DNA of 64,000 nucleotides from Sphingorhabdus profundilacus (GCF_009769755.1 NZ_SDWJ01000001.1:62001-126000), one strand, 5' to 3'. Counted from the stretch's first letter, positions 52,646 to 62,881 are shown. Numbers and translations: made by a program. Notes: generated by a model not told the origin, from the sequence alone.

Positions 52646-53064
52646 CCCTCGATAATACGCGTTCCGGGATGATGCTTGTCGAGATGCTTTTTAATAATCC
52701 GCAGGTTCTTGCTGTTGGATCGCCAGACTAAGTCAAATGCATCGCCAACAAGCGGAATGGCGCCAATGGCTGTATCGATACCGACATTTGCCGCCATACG
52801 GATCAACTGCCATTTTGACATGCCAAGGTTGCGGGCTTCCCAAACGATATAGGCCCCCATCGCAGCGGTGACGACATCGCCCAATACCGGGACCAGACCG
52901 ATTACCATATCAAGGCCAAAAGGAATTTTTGTGCCGGGGATATGAAAAGACCGCTCAAGTATTTTTTCCATCGCTTCCACCCGGGCGCGCACTGAATGCG
53001 GGTCACTACCCATGCCCGGTAAATCCTTGGCTATTTGACTAAACTGTTCCTGCGAAAGTGGCAT
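52642..53064 (-). CDS. DUF4112 membrane protein
   Basis: A 140-residue protein with a DUF4112 core: IPFGLDMVIGLVPVLGDVVTAAMGAYIVWEA, and AIGAIPLVGDAFDLVWRSNSKN, two glycine-rich hydrophobic hairpins typical of the family, whose function is unknown. The start at 53064 follows AAAGGAGCG. It lies 19 bp after the binding-lipoprotein gene on the same strand, so the two are co-transcribed. Confidence 0.88.
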   Translation of the reverse strand: MPLSQEQFSQIAKDLPGMGSDPHSVRARVEAMEKILERSFHIPGTKIPFGLDMVIGLVPVLGDVVTAAMGAYIVWEARNLGMSKWQLIRMAANVGIDTAIGAIPLVGDAFDLVWRSNSKNLRIIKKHLDKHHPGTRIIEG

Positions 53065-53083
53065 CAAGCGCGCTCCTTTCCTG

Positions 53084-54532
53084 TTATGTCGGGTCGCGTC
53101 CCAGATATTGCAACAGGTGCCAACCCCGCCCGTTGGTAACATGGCCCAACAATCCAGGCCGGGCGACCGACCAGCGTAAGGGATTGGCGATGGGTATGAA
53201 GTTTCGCGTATTTTGCAATTCGGCCTCTGCCTGAGCCAATGATTGTGCTCGGGCTTCTATACTGCCTGCCATGCGGGCCTCGTATACCAGTCGGTCTGCA
53301 TCCCTGCTGCAGATGGTGCTGACGGTGCAGGACATTTGGTCCATATACCAAGCTGGGCTGGATTGATCGGCTGTCCGGTCAATCAACCGTAGGTCGTGCG
53401 GTCGGTCGATTGTGACCCGTTCAACATCAAGCCCGATAGATGCCATATCGGCCCGTAACCGCGCAAAGAATATGCGCCCGCCATAGCCACGCGGCAACGC
53501 AACCCGCAATGGGCGCACCTGACCATTGCTGCTTTTCCATCGACCGATGATTGCCTTTGCCATTGCCTTGCGAACATCAATCTGCTGCGAAGCCCAGCCG
53601 GGACGAGGTGCAGGCAATCGGTTGGGCAAGCTTTCGGGTACCAGCGTTAATGTTTCGCGCCACGCGACAATGTCAAATGCAGTCAGCAGTTTGGGCCGAT
53701 CAATGGCCATGGCAATGGCATCGCGATTTTCGCGGGATGATAAGAAAGGACCACCTTCTACAAACAACAAACCAAATAGCCCGGGCACGGGGTCGAATTG
53801 GATTTCACTCGCATTGATCTTTGCGGCGACCAACAAGGGATAATCTTCAAAACGCCCGCCTTCGACAAGGTCGCTCTGTTCTTCGATATAACGGGCAAGA
53901 GCAAGCGATGCAGGACTGTTTCTGACAGTAACCGTTTCGGGCTCAAGTATGTTTTCGCCCTTGTCATTGATGCTGCGTAACCGCAACTGCATGGCATTAC
54001 CGAGCTTTTCGGCCTGCATCGGCCCTGATCCGAACCCCCTGCGCGCCAGCCCAAATTCTGGTTGTGCCATCATTTCCAAAAGATAGGGCATGGGTGCCTT
54101 CAGCCTGATTTCGACGACTTTGCCCGTCATAGAAACGACGCGTTCGATAACTGCTAGCTCGGAATTGAACCGGCCTTTTCGCATTTCGCGGATGCGCGCT
54201 GACAACAGGCTTGCTACTTCCGCTGACGTTACCTCGCGACCGTCATTCCACCTTGTTTTGTTAAGGCGGAAAATATAGCTCAGGCCGTCATCGGTCACAA
54301 TCCAACGGTTGGCAAGGCCAGGTGCAACCCGGCCCTTATTGTCAAAAGTAACCAGGCCCTGAGCTGTAGCGGCGCGCAAATAGGCAGATGCAGGTGGTAA
54401 GGGAATTGCCGCGATATTGAATGCGCGAGGACGTGCTTCGATGATGTCGACACGAACACGGCTATTGTCGACCCCCTGGGAACAACCCGCCACAAACAGG
54501 GCCGTCATAAAAAAGAATATCAACCGGATCAT
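53084..54532 (-). CDS. Orphan family 5 (peptide-type) substrate-binding lipoprotein
   Basis: A 482-residue lipoprotein with a lipobox (ALFVAGC). The mature part has the family 5 solute-binding layout: ANRWIVTDDGLSYIFRLNKTRWNDGREVTSAEV early, a central domain and the conserved C-terminal region with FIPIANPLRW. Such proteins capture peptides or other oligomers for ABC importers, yet no permease or ATPase gene is nearby; the neighbours are a DUF4112 protein and a membrane serine protease. It may work with a distant transporter or act as a sensor or periplasmic chaperone. Confidence 0.82.
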   Translation of the reverse strand: MIRLIFFFMTALFVAGCSQGVDNSRVRVDIIEARPRAFNIAAIPLPPASAYLRAATAQGLVTFDNKGRVAPGLANRWIVTDDGLSYIFRLNKTRWNDGREVTSAEVASLLSARIREMRKGRFNSELAVIERVVSMTGKVVEIRLKAPMPYLLEMMAQPEFGLARRGFGSGPMQAEKLGNAMQLRLRSINDKGENILEPETVTVRNSPASLALARYIEEQSDLVEGGRFEDYPLLVAAKINASEIQFDPVPGLFGLLFVEGGPFLSSRENRDAIAMAIDRPKLLTAFDIVAWRETLTLVPESLPNRLPAPRPGWASQQIDVRKAMAKAIIGRWKSSNGQVRPLRVALPRGYGGRIFFARLRADMASIGLDVERVTIDRPHDLRLIDRTADQSSPAWYMDQMSCTVSTICSRDADRLVYEARMAGSIEARAQSLAQAEAELQNTRNFIPIANPLRWSVARPGLLGHVTNGRGWHLLQYLGRDPT

Positions 54533-54574
54533 GCACGCACCATAGCCGGAACCGCGACTGGTACAATCCATCTG

Positions 54575-56104
54575 TTATCTGTCAGAACAGGCAAACACCA
54601 GAATTTCATTGGGTGCTGACGGCAATATCTCGCGCACTGCTTTGTTCATATTGTCGATTTTTCCGGTAGTTTCAGCGTCGGTTCGACACTGCGCCACATC
54701 GTACCGCCTGCGCGCTTCGCGTGCTTTTTCCATAGCGTCCAGTCCCAGTAAATAGCGTTCGATGCGATAGACATTGCTTTCGGGTTCATAACTGACAAGC
54801 GAGACCTGCGCGTCGCTATTGGGCACAAAGCTGCGGGACCATAGGCCTGCATTATCCGCATATTGCGTGCGGTCATTAATGCACCCTTGTTTTGACCATG
54901 TGAAGACTACGTCTGATGTGTCGGAAACCGTAACACGGCTGCGCTCTGGCTGAAAAACGCAGCGCCGTTCGGTGGAGTTTCCAGATATTCTGGTAGTGGA
55001 TCCGGTCGCGATTTTTTCGGTCATTGCCGCCCTAACGCGCTCGTCCACTTCATCAAATGACGGACGAGCGATGAACACCAGAAATGCTGAAACAAACGCA
55101 ACTCCGCCGATGCTGGCGGCAATTTTGAAACGGTCGACCTGTTCCCTTTCGCTAAACTGCCAGGCCGCTCCGCCCGCAACTGCACTGATGATCAATAATA
55201 AAGTGGCAAAGGCAATATGATTTTCGCGTTCCCCGATCACGGCATGCTCGGCATCACTGCGAACCTTGCCTTCCTGGCTGCGTTTCAATTCGCTCGCAAT
55301 TCGGGTCTCTGCTTCGATCTTTCCGCGCGTCACCGCTTCGCGTTCAGCCTCCGCGCGGCTAAGTTCTGCGACAGAGCGGCATTCATTGATGACCATGTTC
55401 AAATCGATATTCAGATCTTGCAAGAAAGTTGCAACCTCACGGACCGAAATCGCAAAGTAAAATTCCGCGCCACCCCCATCTGCCGTCGAACCAAAGCTGT
55501 TGATACCAATGACCCGCCCGCATGCATCCACAAGAGGTCCGCCGCTGTTACCCGGTGCGATTGGTGCGGTGTGCAAAAGCGACTCAACCGATTTGGATGA
55601 GCGCCCGGACGAGATGTTACCGCGGGTTTTAACCGGAACAGAGGGGCGCAATACATCGTCTTCATTTTGTTCAAGCGCTATATCAACATTTGCGGGGTAG
55701 CCGATTGCGAAAACGTCGATACCATCGCCGATAACGCCAGAGAAGAAACTGGCGGGAATTAGTCGGCCGGTCTGGGTCAACTGCAGCGCCGCCAAATCCT
55801 TGCCCGGCGAAACGGCAATTAACCGCGCGCTGTAGGTTGCATTCCCTTCGGACGGGATGACGGTAAAGGTGACGCTTTCGTCAAGCCGTGCAGGATCGGC
55901 AACATGGGCGTTGGTGATAACTTTATCGGCGGACACCGCAACGCCAGACCCATGTCCGATTAGCGTGCGTTGTCCATCCGCCGAACTGAACACAGCAATG
56001 CGGACAACGCTACGGGTGGCTGCGGCGATATCGCTGGGTTCGCCGCGCGACTGCGAGAGAGCAAAAGGAGAAAATAAGAGCAGAAGCGCAAGAAGATATC
56101 GCAT
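54575..56104 (-). CDS. Exported trypsin-like (S1C) serine protease with membrane segments
   Basis: A 509-residue protein with signal peptide (about 1-17), then a trypsin-like domain whose triad is visible: His in VITNAHVAD, Asp in GKDLAALQL, Ser in IAPGNSGGPLV. No PDZ domain follows. Instead there is a short coiled region (VAELSRAEAEREAV), then two hydrophobic helices (FATLLLIISAVAGGAAW and VAFVSAFLVFIA) and a C-terminal domain with several cysteines (ERRCVF, KQGCIND). The architecture is unlike DegP and suggests a membrane-held quality-control or processing protease. It sits between the binding lipoprotein and a penicillin-binding protein, all minus strand. Confidence 0.82.
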   Translation of the reverse strand: MRYLLALLLLFSPFALSQSRGEPSDIAAATRSVVRIAVFSSADGQRTLIGHGSGVAVSADKVITNAHVADPARLDESVTFTVIPSEGNATYSARLIAVSPGKDLAALQLTQTGRLIPASFFSGVIGDGIDVFAIGYPANVDIALEQNEDDVLRPSVPVKTRGNISSGRSSKSVESLLHTAPIAPGNSGGPLVDACGRVIGINSFGSTADGGGAEFYFAISVREVATFLQDLNIDLNMVINECRSVAELSRAEAEREAVTRGKIEAETRIASELKRSQEGKVRSDAEHAVIGERENHIAFATLLLIISAVAGGAAWQFSEREQVDRFKIAASIGGVAFVSAFLVFIARPSFDEVDERVRAAMTEKIATGSTTRISGNSTERRCVFQPERSRVTVSDTSDVVFTWSKQGCINDRTQYADNAGLWSRSFVPNSDAQVSLVSYEPESNVYRIERYLLGLDAMEKAREARRRYDVAQCRTDAETTGKIDNMNKAVREILPSAPNEILVFACSDR

Positions 56105-56145
56105 AGGGCAATCGACCATAAAAGCGTGCCCCAATCAACAGGGCA

Positions 56146-58239
56146 TCATCGCCTTTGTTCATTTTCCGGTTGTCCGGGCTGTATATTGACGCCTTCGCGA
56201 CCCACTTTGATGTCCAGAGGTACGCCACCTACTTCTGTATTTACGGTAACACCTTCCTTTTCATCAAAACGCACATCACTTTTTTCGAGATCAATGGGCA
56301 GTTCGGGCAGATCCAGCGGCGCAATTGGTCCTTCCGGATCGGGCTTTACGATCGGCTTTGGTTTTGATTTCGGGGCAGCGCCTCTTATCGCCTGACTCAT
56401 GAAGTCGCGCCAGATACGGGCTGGTAATCCGCCGCCGTTTACACCGCGCAGCGGACTGTTGTCGTCATTGCCAATCCACACACCAACCACAAGATCACCG
56501 GCGAAGCCGACAAAAAGGGCGTCACGATTATCCTGACTGGTTCCGGTTTTTCCGAAGGCGGGAATGGATAAACGAGCGGCGCGTCCGGTGCCTTCGGTTA
56601 CCGTGGCGCCCAGTAAATCCAGCAGCATCTGGTGCGTGCGCCCGGTAAAACTGCGCGGACCAGAAAACAGCCATTCGATCCAGCCCTGTTCTTCCTGTTT
56701 AAAAGCGTGCGGTTCCACAGGCCAGGCATTTCCTGCGACACCGGCATAGGCCGAAGTCAATTCGATCAGCGTTATGCCCGAACTACCAAGCGCAAGGCTT
56801 GGATCAAGATTAAGCTTGCTCATCACGCCCAAGTCTTCAGCCGCTTTGGCGACGGATTCCCCGCCCACTTGTTGGTATAGCCGTACCGAGGCGACATTGC
56901 TTGACCGGGCGAACGCTTCTTTCAAGCTGATATCGCCGCGATAATTGTCGCCCGAATTTTTTGGTCGATACAGGCCTTCATTGATCGGCGTATCCGCGAT
57001 CAGTGAATTCGGTGTCATTCCGGCCCGTAATGCGGCCAGATAAACGAATAGCTTAAATGTTGATCCGGGTTGGCGTTTGGCCTGAGTTACCCGATTGAAC
57101 GGGGAATCTTTATAACTTCGTCCTCCTACCATCGCCACAACTTCGCCATTGGGCCGCATCGCAACAAGCGCAACTTGCGCTTTGCCAAGCCCTACATTTC
57201 CAGTCACGCGACGTGCGATATTTTGCAACCGAGCATCCAATGTCGTGGTAATGCGGACATCGGCATAGCCGCTTTCGGTCAGAAGCCGGGCTTGGGGAAC
57301 CGCCCAATCGGCAAAATAGGTGCCGGTAGGAAGGCTGTCGCGCACGCGAACATCAAGCCGTGCCACGGGTGTGCTGTCGGCCTTCGCCTGAGTAATCGCG
57401 CCATTGGCAACCATTGCGCGCAACACCAGTTTGGAACGTTTGGCCGCCCGGTCTGGATTTTTTGTAGGGGCCAGTCGCGACGGTGCCTGTACCAACCCGG
57501 CCAACATTGAAGCCTGCGAAAGGGTCAACCGTTCGGGCTGGCGGTAAAAATAGTGCAGCGACGCCGCCCGCAATCCGTAAACATTGTCGCCAAAATAGAC
57601 GTTTGACAGGTAGCGCTCAAGAATTTCGTCTTTGGTCAGTCGTCCTTCCAGCCAGAATGCAATCAGCATTTCGCGCGCTTTTCGGGTCAGGCTGCGTTCC
57701 GGCGTCAAAAAGGTGAATTTGGCGAGCTGCTGCGTGATGGTGCTACCCCCTTGGGTAATGCCGCTGCCGAATGCATTTGACCATGCGGCGCGCGCCAAGC
57801 CGCGCGGGTCGATACCCCAATGCGAATAGAAACGGCGATCCTCAATCGACAAAAAGGCCTGCACAACATGGGGGGGCAGGGTGCTAACATCGACCGGTTT
57901 GTCGACAATGGCGCCATTTCGGGCGATGGGTGTGCCGTCCGATGCGAGCAATGTGATACGGGGCGGGGCAATGGGCTGAAGCGACTTTGAAAGCGGCGCG
58001 GTAATTGCCAGCCATAATATGAGTAGCATGAACAGGAAAAGAAATCCCGCAAAAATGCGTGAGAACCACCACCATCGCGTTTTACCCAAAAACGGTTTTT
58101 TGGGCGGAGATGACGGCGATTCGCCTTCCCATGGCTTGGGGTTTTCTGGAAATAATCCCGCATAGGCTTGATCGAACGCCGCAAGACGACTGTCAATATC
58201 GGGTGCCGCAGGGGGTGGATTGTCGCGTTTGAAGAACAT
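56146..58239 (-). CDS. Class A penicillin-binding protein (PBP1A-like)
   Basis: A 697-residue bifunctional peptidoglycan synthase. A cytoplasmic proline-rich N terminus and one transmembrane helix (about 60-82) precede the glycosyltransferase domain (EDRRFYSHWGID with catalytic Glu133, and GGSTITQQLAK). The transpeptidase domain has Ser393-x-x-Lys396 (QPGSTFKLF), SSN and KTGTS. A disordered C-terminal tail follows. It polymerises and cross-links glycan strands at the inner membrane. The start is ATG 58239 (a TTG precedes it in frame). It is downstream of priA by 52 bp on the same strand. Confidence 0.93.
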   Translation of the reverse strand: MFFKRDNPPPAAPDIDSRLAAFDQAYAGLFPENPKPWEGESPSSPPKKPFLGKTRWWWFSRIFAGFLFLFMLLILWLAITAPLSKSLQPIAPPRITLLASDGTPIARNGAIVDKPVDVSTLPPHVVQAFLSIEDRRFYSHWGIDPRGLARAAWSNAFGSGITQGGSTITQQLAKFTFLTPERSLTRKAREMLIAFWLEGRLTKDEILERYLSNVYFGDNVYGLRAASLHYFYRQPERLTLSQASMLAGLVQAPSRLAPTKNPDRAAKRSKLVLRAMVANGAITQAKADSTPVARLDVRVRDSLPTGTYFADWAVPQARLLTESGYADVRITTTLDARLQNIARRVTGNVGLGKAQVALVAMRPNGEVVAMVGGRSYKDSPFNRVTQAKRQPGSTFKLFVYLAALRAGMTPNSLIADTPINEGLYRPKNSGDNYRGDISLKEAFARSSNVASVRLYQQVGGESVAKAAEDLGVMSKLNLDPSLALGSSGITLIELTSAYAGVAGNAWPVEPHAFKQEEQGWIEWLFSGPRSFTGRTHQMLLDLLGATVTEGTGRAARLSIPAFGKTGTSQDNRDALFVGFAGDLVVGVWIGNDDNSPLRGVNGGGLPARIWRDFMSQAIRGAAPKSKPKPIVKPDPEGPIAPLDLPELPIDLEKSDVRFDEKEGVTVNTEVGGVPLDIKVGREGVNIQPGQPENEQRR

Positions 58240-58291
58240 CAATTGGCTGTATTATCTACCTAAGACGCTAAAGGCGAGGACAAAAACCGCA

Positions 58292-60469
58292 TTACAAAAA
58301 GCTGTAGGGGTCTACATCGACACCCACGCGGACGCCACGGGGAAATTGCAATCCGCCAAGCCATTCGCGGATAATCGCCTGCATTTCCACAGACCGCTGC
58401 GCGTGGACCAAAAGCCTTTGCCGGTAACGGCCCCGCAGCATGGCAAGCGGTGCCGGTGCGGGGCCATAAACATACATGCCATCCGCCTGAGGGGCCGCCC
58501 CGCCGATGGCCCGCGCCGCTTCGATTGCTTCGCGTTCGTCTTCGGAAGAAATGATGATAGCCGCAAATCGTCCAAAGGGCGGTGCACCTGCCGACTTACG
58601 CTGCTCCGTTTCGGCATCGTAAAACGCGTCCCGGTCGCCCGCAACCAGCGCGGCGATAACAGGGTGGTTCGGATTGCGAGTCTGAATATAGACTTCGCCC
58701 GGTTTTTCACCGCGACCGGCGCGCCCCGCGGCTTGCGCGATCTGCTGAAAGGTCCGTTCGGCTGCTCGCAGATCACCGCCTTCCAGTCCCAGATCGGCGT
58801 CAATGACCCCCACAAGCGTCAGTTCGGGAAAGTGATAGCCTTTCGTCACCAATTGCGTTCCGATAATGATATCAACGGCTTTGCTCTCCACGCGGGCAAC
58901 GAATTCCGCTGCTTTTTCGGGGGACCAGAGCGTGTCCGATGTCGCGATAATAGTTCGCGCATCTGGCAACAGGCGGTTCACTTCGTCCGATATCCGCTCG
59001 ACGCCGGGGCCACAGGCAACCAATGAATCCGCCTCGCCGCATTCCGGGCATTCTTCGGGTGGGGGCATCACATGGCCGCAATGGTGGCAAGCCAAACGGC
59101 GCACCAGCCGGTGTTCGACCATCCAGCTTGTGCAATTGGGGCATTGGAAACGATGTCCGCAGGTCCGGCACAAGGTCAGAGGTGCAAAGCCACGACGGTT
59201 GAGAAACAGCAGGCTTTGCTCTCCGCGTTCGAGCCGTTCTTCCAGCGCTTTTAACAAGGTCGGCGCGATCCAATGCTGACGTTCGGGGGCGTCGAGCGTT
59301 AGGTCAATAGCCTTGATCTCCGGCATTTTGGCTGCGCCGAACCGTGAAGGAATTTCCAGACCTTTATACCGGCCAATGGCGACCATATGGCGCGACTCGA
59401 GCGCAGGCGTGGCCGATGCGAGAACGACTGGGAAGCCTTCAAACCGCCCGCGCATGACCGCCACATCTCGGGCATGATACCGAACGCCATCTTCCTGCTT
59501 GAAACTGGTTTCGTGCGCCTCATCAACGATGATCAGGCCGGGATTTGCAAAGGGCAAGAAAAGGGCCGAACGCGCACCGACCAATACTTTGGCACTTCCG
59601 TCGGAAATGGCGCGCCACACGCGCCGTCTTTGTGTCGAGCGCATATTGGAATGCCATGTCGCAGGTTCGACTCCGAAGCGTTCCTCAAAGCGTTTCAAAA
59701 ATGGCTGGGTTAGCGCGATTTCCGGGAGCAGGACCAATATCTGTTTTTCCTGCCGCAACGCTTCGGCGACAGCCTCAAAATAGGTTTCGGTCTTGCCCGA
59801 TCCGGTTACGCCATCAAGGACAAAGGTTTCGAATCCGCTATTTCGAACAGCAGATGTCATGACGTCTGCCGCAGCCTGTTGTGCTTCGTTCAATTCAGGA
59901 ATCGCGAAATCGGGTATCGGTTCGAGAAACGGGGTGTCGACACTGATTGTAACAGGTTCAAACGCACCAGCCTTGATCAATCCTCGGATGATATTGTCGC
60001 TTACCCCTGCTTCAGCGGCAAGCTCTCGCACCAGACCCTGCGCGCCTTCCAACGCATCCAATGCCGCAGCCCGTTGTGGCGTTAGCCGCGCCGGTTCCAA
60101 CCCTGTGCGACGATATTCGGTAATCGTACCTGAAGTGCTGAATGCCGCAGATGATGCCAGCACCATGCGTAACACCGCAGCATGCTGCGTCAGATAATAA
60201 TCTGCCACCCAGTCTACCAGCCGGCGCAATCCTTTTCCAATGGGTGGGCACTCGACCAGTTCGAGCACATTGCGTAATTTTTTGGCATCTACGGGCGCGT
60301 CGCCAAATATGTCGCCATCCCAAATGACACCGGGCAGTTTTCGCGGTCCAAGCGGCACTATTACAACGCATCCCGGACCCGCTTTCATACCGTCGGGAAG
60401 ACGATAGTCGAGGGGGCCGATCGCCTGCGTCAGCAGGACTACTCGAACACGATTAGGGGGAAGACTCAT
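58292..60469 (-). CDS. priA: Primosomal protein N' (replication restart helicase)
   Basis: A 725-residue superfamily 2 helicase that reloads the replisome at stalled forks. Walker A is LDGVTGSGKTETY and the box is DEAHE. Eight cysteines in CRTCGHRFQCPNC, CHHCGH and CPECGE form the paired zinc sites, and the C-terminal helicase region holds DADLGLEGGDLRAAERTF and GRAGRGEKPG. The start at 60469 matches the family; the open frame to 60976 reads into the divergent gene's region. A promoter region of 105 bp separates it from the DUF4197 gene. Confidence 0.94.
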   Translation of the reverse strand: MSLPPNRVRVVLLTQAIGPLDYRLPDGMKAGPGCVVIVPLGPRKLPGVIWDGDIFGDAPVDAKKLRNVLELVECPPIGKGLRRLVDWVADYYLTQHAAVLRMVLASSAAFSTSGTITEYRRTGLEPARLTPQRAAALDALEGAQGLVRELAAEAGVSDNIIRGLIKAGAFEPVTISVDTPFLEPIPDFAIPELNEAQQAAADVMTSAVRNSGFETFVLDGVTGSGKTETYFEAVAEALRQEKQILVLLPEIALTQPFLKRFEERFGVEPATWHSNMRSTQRRRVWRAISDGSAKVLVGARSALFLPFANPGLIIVDEAHETSFKQEDGVRYHARDVAVMRGRFEGFPVVLASATPALESRHMVAIGRYKGLEIPSRFGAAKMPEIKAIDLTLDAPERQHWIAPTLLKALEERLERGEQSLLFLNRRGFAPLTLCRTCGHRFQCPNCTSWMVEHRLVRRLACHHCGHVMPPPEECPECGEADSLVACGPGVERISDEVNRLLPDARTIIATSDTLWSPEKAAEFVARVESKAVDIIIGTQLVTKGYHFPELTLVGVIDADLGLEGGDLRAAERTFQQIAQAAGRAGRGEKPGEVYIQTRNPNHPVIAALVAGDRDAFYDAETEQRKSAGAPPFGRFAAIIISSEDEREAIEAARAIGGAAPQADGMYVYGPAPAPLAMLRGRYRQRLLVHAQRSVEMQAIIREWLGGLQFPRGVRVGVDVDPYSFL

Positions 60470-60574
60470 GATAGCGATATAGGCACGCAAATCCGAAGCG
60501 TCACCATTTTGCACAATGCGTTCATGGAATTGGCAGGTAATTGCTGGTACCGCAGTTGTGGAGGAGACCAACAT

Positions 60575-61255
60575 ATGACCGTTCACACCAGCCGTCGCCA
60601 TATTCTGCTTTCGGGAGCAGCCCTCGCCACTATCATGTTGCCAGGTTGCCAAAGCATGCCGGCATTCAGCCTTACCGAAGCGATTCGACGGTTGCTGACA
60701 TTGGCGTCGCAAAATGCATTCGCTCTTTTGCTGCAACCTGGCGGTTTTTATGAAAATTCGGTCGCGCGTATTGCCTTGCCGGACCGGCTCGGTGGAGAAC
60801 GGGGCACAGGAATATTGTCCGCTGTTCTGCAAAGCCGCCAGTTTCGCGACCGTTTGCAACGCCAGTTGAACAGGGCTGCTGAAATAGGCGCCGAACGGGC
60901 AGCGCCGATGGTAGCCGAGGCAGTGCGGAACATCAGTATTGAAGATGCCACGTCGCTGGTGCGGGGCGGCCCGCAAGCGGCTACGGCTTTTTTGCGTGGA
61001 AAAATGGGTCCCGCGCTGCTCGAATCGATGTTACCCGGCATTTCCGAAGGGCTAAGGCTTTTTGACGATCAGATAATCAGTGAGGCTGTTCGTTCGGTAA
61101 CAGGTTTCGATATTGCCGCCTTGGCGCAGGACATCACCCGCAAGGCGGATGACAGCATCTGGGCCGCGATCGGGTTGGAGGAGTCCGCAATTCGCGCTGA
61201 TCCGCAAAAGACTAATGATCCACTGTTGATCGGGGTGTTCGGTCTGGCCCGGTAA
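60575..61255 (+). CDS. DUF4197 protein with Tat-like lipoprotein signal
   Basis: A 226-residue exported protein. The N terminus SRRHILLSGAALATIMLPGC combines a twin-arginine-like pair with a hydrophobic stretch ending in a lipobox Cys, then a DUF4197 domain: LTEAIRRLLTLASQNAF, ILSAVLQSRQFRDRLQRQLNRAAE, and FLRGKMGPALLESMLPGISEGL. The family is common in proteobacteria and has no known function. GGAGGAGACC precedes the ATG. It diverges from priA. Confidence 0.85.
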   Translation: MTVHTSRRHILLSGAALATIMLPGCQSMPAFSLTEAIRRLLTLASQNAFALLLQPGGFYENSVARIALPDRLGGERGTGILSAVLQSRQFRDRLQRQLNRAAEIGAERAAPMVAEAVRNISIEDATSLVRGGPQAATAFLRGKMGPALLESMLPGISEGLRLFDDQIISEAVRSVTGFDIAALAQDITRKADDSIWAAIGLEESAIRADPQKTNDPLLIGVFGLAR

Positions 61256-61340
61256 TTTGACCGTGAACGGACTTGGATTCCCACTGCTTTGTTACTAGGC
61301 AAAGAAAACGATTCCAAACTGATTGAAAGCAACCCTGATT

Positions 61341-61994
61341 ATGAAATTCTTTGCCGACACAGCCGAAATTGCCGAAATCAAGGAACTGGCGGCTACAGGT
61401 TTGCTGGATGGGGTGACGACCAACCCGTCTTTGATCGCCAAGTCGGGCCGCGACTTTATCGAGGTAACACGCGAGATCTGCGCGCTGACCGATGGGCCTG
61501 TGTCGGCCGAGGTTGTGGCGCTGGACCATGCCACGATGATGAAAGAGGCTGAAATATTACGCAAGATTGCGGACAATGTCTGCATCAAAGTGCCGTTGAC
61601 GATAGACGGGCTCAAGACGTGCAAGACTCTGACAGGTGACGGGACGATGGTCAATGTGACCTTGTGTTTTTCGGCCAATCAGGCGCTTCTGGCTGCCAAG
61701 GCAGGCGCGACTTTTGTCTCGCCTTTCGTCGGGCGCCATGACGATAACGGTTTTGACGGGATGCAGTTGATTGGCGACATTCGATTGATTTACGACAATT
61801 ATGATTTTGGGACCGAGATATTGGTGGCAAGTGTTCGCCATGGCATCCATGTGCTGGACGCGGCAAAAATCGGCGCTGATGTCATGACTGCGCCGCCAGC
61901 GGTCATAAAGGGACTGTTCAAGCACATCCTTACAGACAAGGGCATTGAAGGCTTTCTTGCGGATTGGGCGAAGACGGGTCAGGCGATTGGGTAA
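61341..61994 (+). CDS. Transaldolase of the fructose-6-phosphate aldolase type
   Basis: A 217-residue small transaldolase (TalC/FSA subfamily). Lys83 in CIKVPLT is the Schiff-base lysine; NPSL near the N terminus, [18 protein letters not shown] and SPFVGRHDD are conserved blocks. The enzyme moves a dihydroxyacetone unit in the pentose phosphate route or cleaves fructose 6-phosphate; members of this length cannot be told apart reliably from sequence. The start at 61341 ([10 protein letters not shown]) is the family start. A long hairpin follows the stop. Confidence 0.92.
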   Translation: MKFFADTAEIAEIKELAATGLLDGVTTNPSLIAKSGRDFIEVTREICALTDGPVSAEVVALDHATMMKEAEILRKIADNVCIKVPLTIDGLKTCKTLTGDGTMVNVTLCFSANQALLAAKAGATFVSPFVGRHDDNGFDGMQLIGDIRLIYDNYDFGTEILVASVRHGIHVLDAAKIGADVMTAPPAVIKGLFKHILTDKGIEGFLADWAKTGQAIG

Positions 61995-62005
61995 TAAATT
62001 GTCGA

Positions 62006-62042
62006 GGGAGAACGGAACGGGTCGCAAATATTCCGTTCTCCC
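62006..62042 (+). terminator. Long hairpin after the transaldolase gene
   Basis: A perfect 12-bp stem, GGGAGAACGGAA with TTCCGTTCTCCC, and 13-base loop, 12 bp past the stop. It lacks a T run, so termination efficiency is uncertain. Confidence 0.55.
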
Positions 62043-62245
62043 CCAACGCCCCCGTAAAACGAGGAACTGTAGAACGACTCAAAATTAGCATCTCTTGCAG
62101 GACATCGCTTGTACGTTTCCGACATCAATGATGATTCTTCTTAACGCGCGGACAAATAGCTATGGGCTATTGTCTGTATAGGATTGAAAGGCGGGCAGGA
62201 ATATCATCAGGCCATCGCGAACGGTCGGTTTGCGGGAGCCTGAAT

Positions 62246-62881
62246 ATGAACAAGCCCGAAATGGTGTTTCCCATCGCACATATACATTATAATGACGAAA
62301 TTGACGATAATGGTAAGGTTATCGTTCCCGAAGATGTGCAGGACGCGATCCGCACGTTGATCCGCTGGTCCGGCGATGATCCCAGCCGTGAAGGCCTGCT
62401 GGATACGCCCGCGCGCGTCGGACGCGCCTGGCGGGAATATTGCGGCGGTTACGCAGAGGACCCGGCAGCGCATCTGTCGCGTACATTTCAGGAAGTCGGC
62501 GGTTATCACGAACTGGTGTTGCTGAAGGATATCCCCTTCCAGTCCCATTGCGAACACCATATGGCTCCGATCATAGGCAAGGCGTCGATTGCCTATATGC
62601 CTACTGACCGGGTGGTCGGCATATCCAAACTTGCACGCGTGCTGCATGGCTTTGCACAACGGTTGCAGGTGCAGGAACGGCTGACCGCTGAAGTGGCCAA
62701 TTGCATCTGGGATAATCTGAAACCCCATGGCGTGGCGGTGGTAATCGAGGCGCAACATGGTTGTATGACGGGCCGGGGGGTTAAAGTGCACGGCGTTGGT
62801 ATGGTGACGTCCAAACTTATTGGCTGTTTCCTTGATGACCAATCCAGCCGCAAGGAAGTCATGAGCCTGATGGGATATTGA
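62246..62881 (+). CDS. folE: GTP cyclohydrolase I
   Basis: A 211-residue enzyme that makes dihydroneopterin triphosphate from GTP, the first step of folate synthesis. Cys102 and His105 (SHCEHHM) with Cys173 (QHGCMTGRG) form the zinc site; DDPSREGLLDTPARVGRAWRE is the conserved GTP-binding start. The start at 62246 fits the family, and the frame is open back to 62162 without a ribosome binding site. It stands alone between the transaldolase and the alkylsulfatase. Confidence 0.95.
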   Translation: MNKPEMVFPIAHIHYNDEIDDNGKVIVPEDVQDAIRTLIRWSGDDPSREGLLDTPARVGRAWREYCGGYAEDPAAHLSRTFQEVGGYHELVLLKDIPFQSHCEHHMAPIIGKASIAYMPTDRVVGISKLARVLHGFAQRLQVQERLTAEVANCIWDNLKPHGVAVVIEAQHGCMTGRGVKVHGVGMVTSKLIGCFLDDQSSRKEVMSLMGY

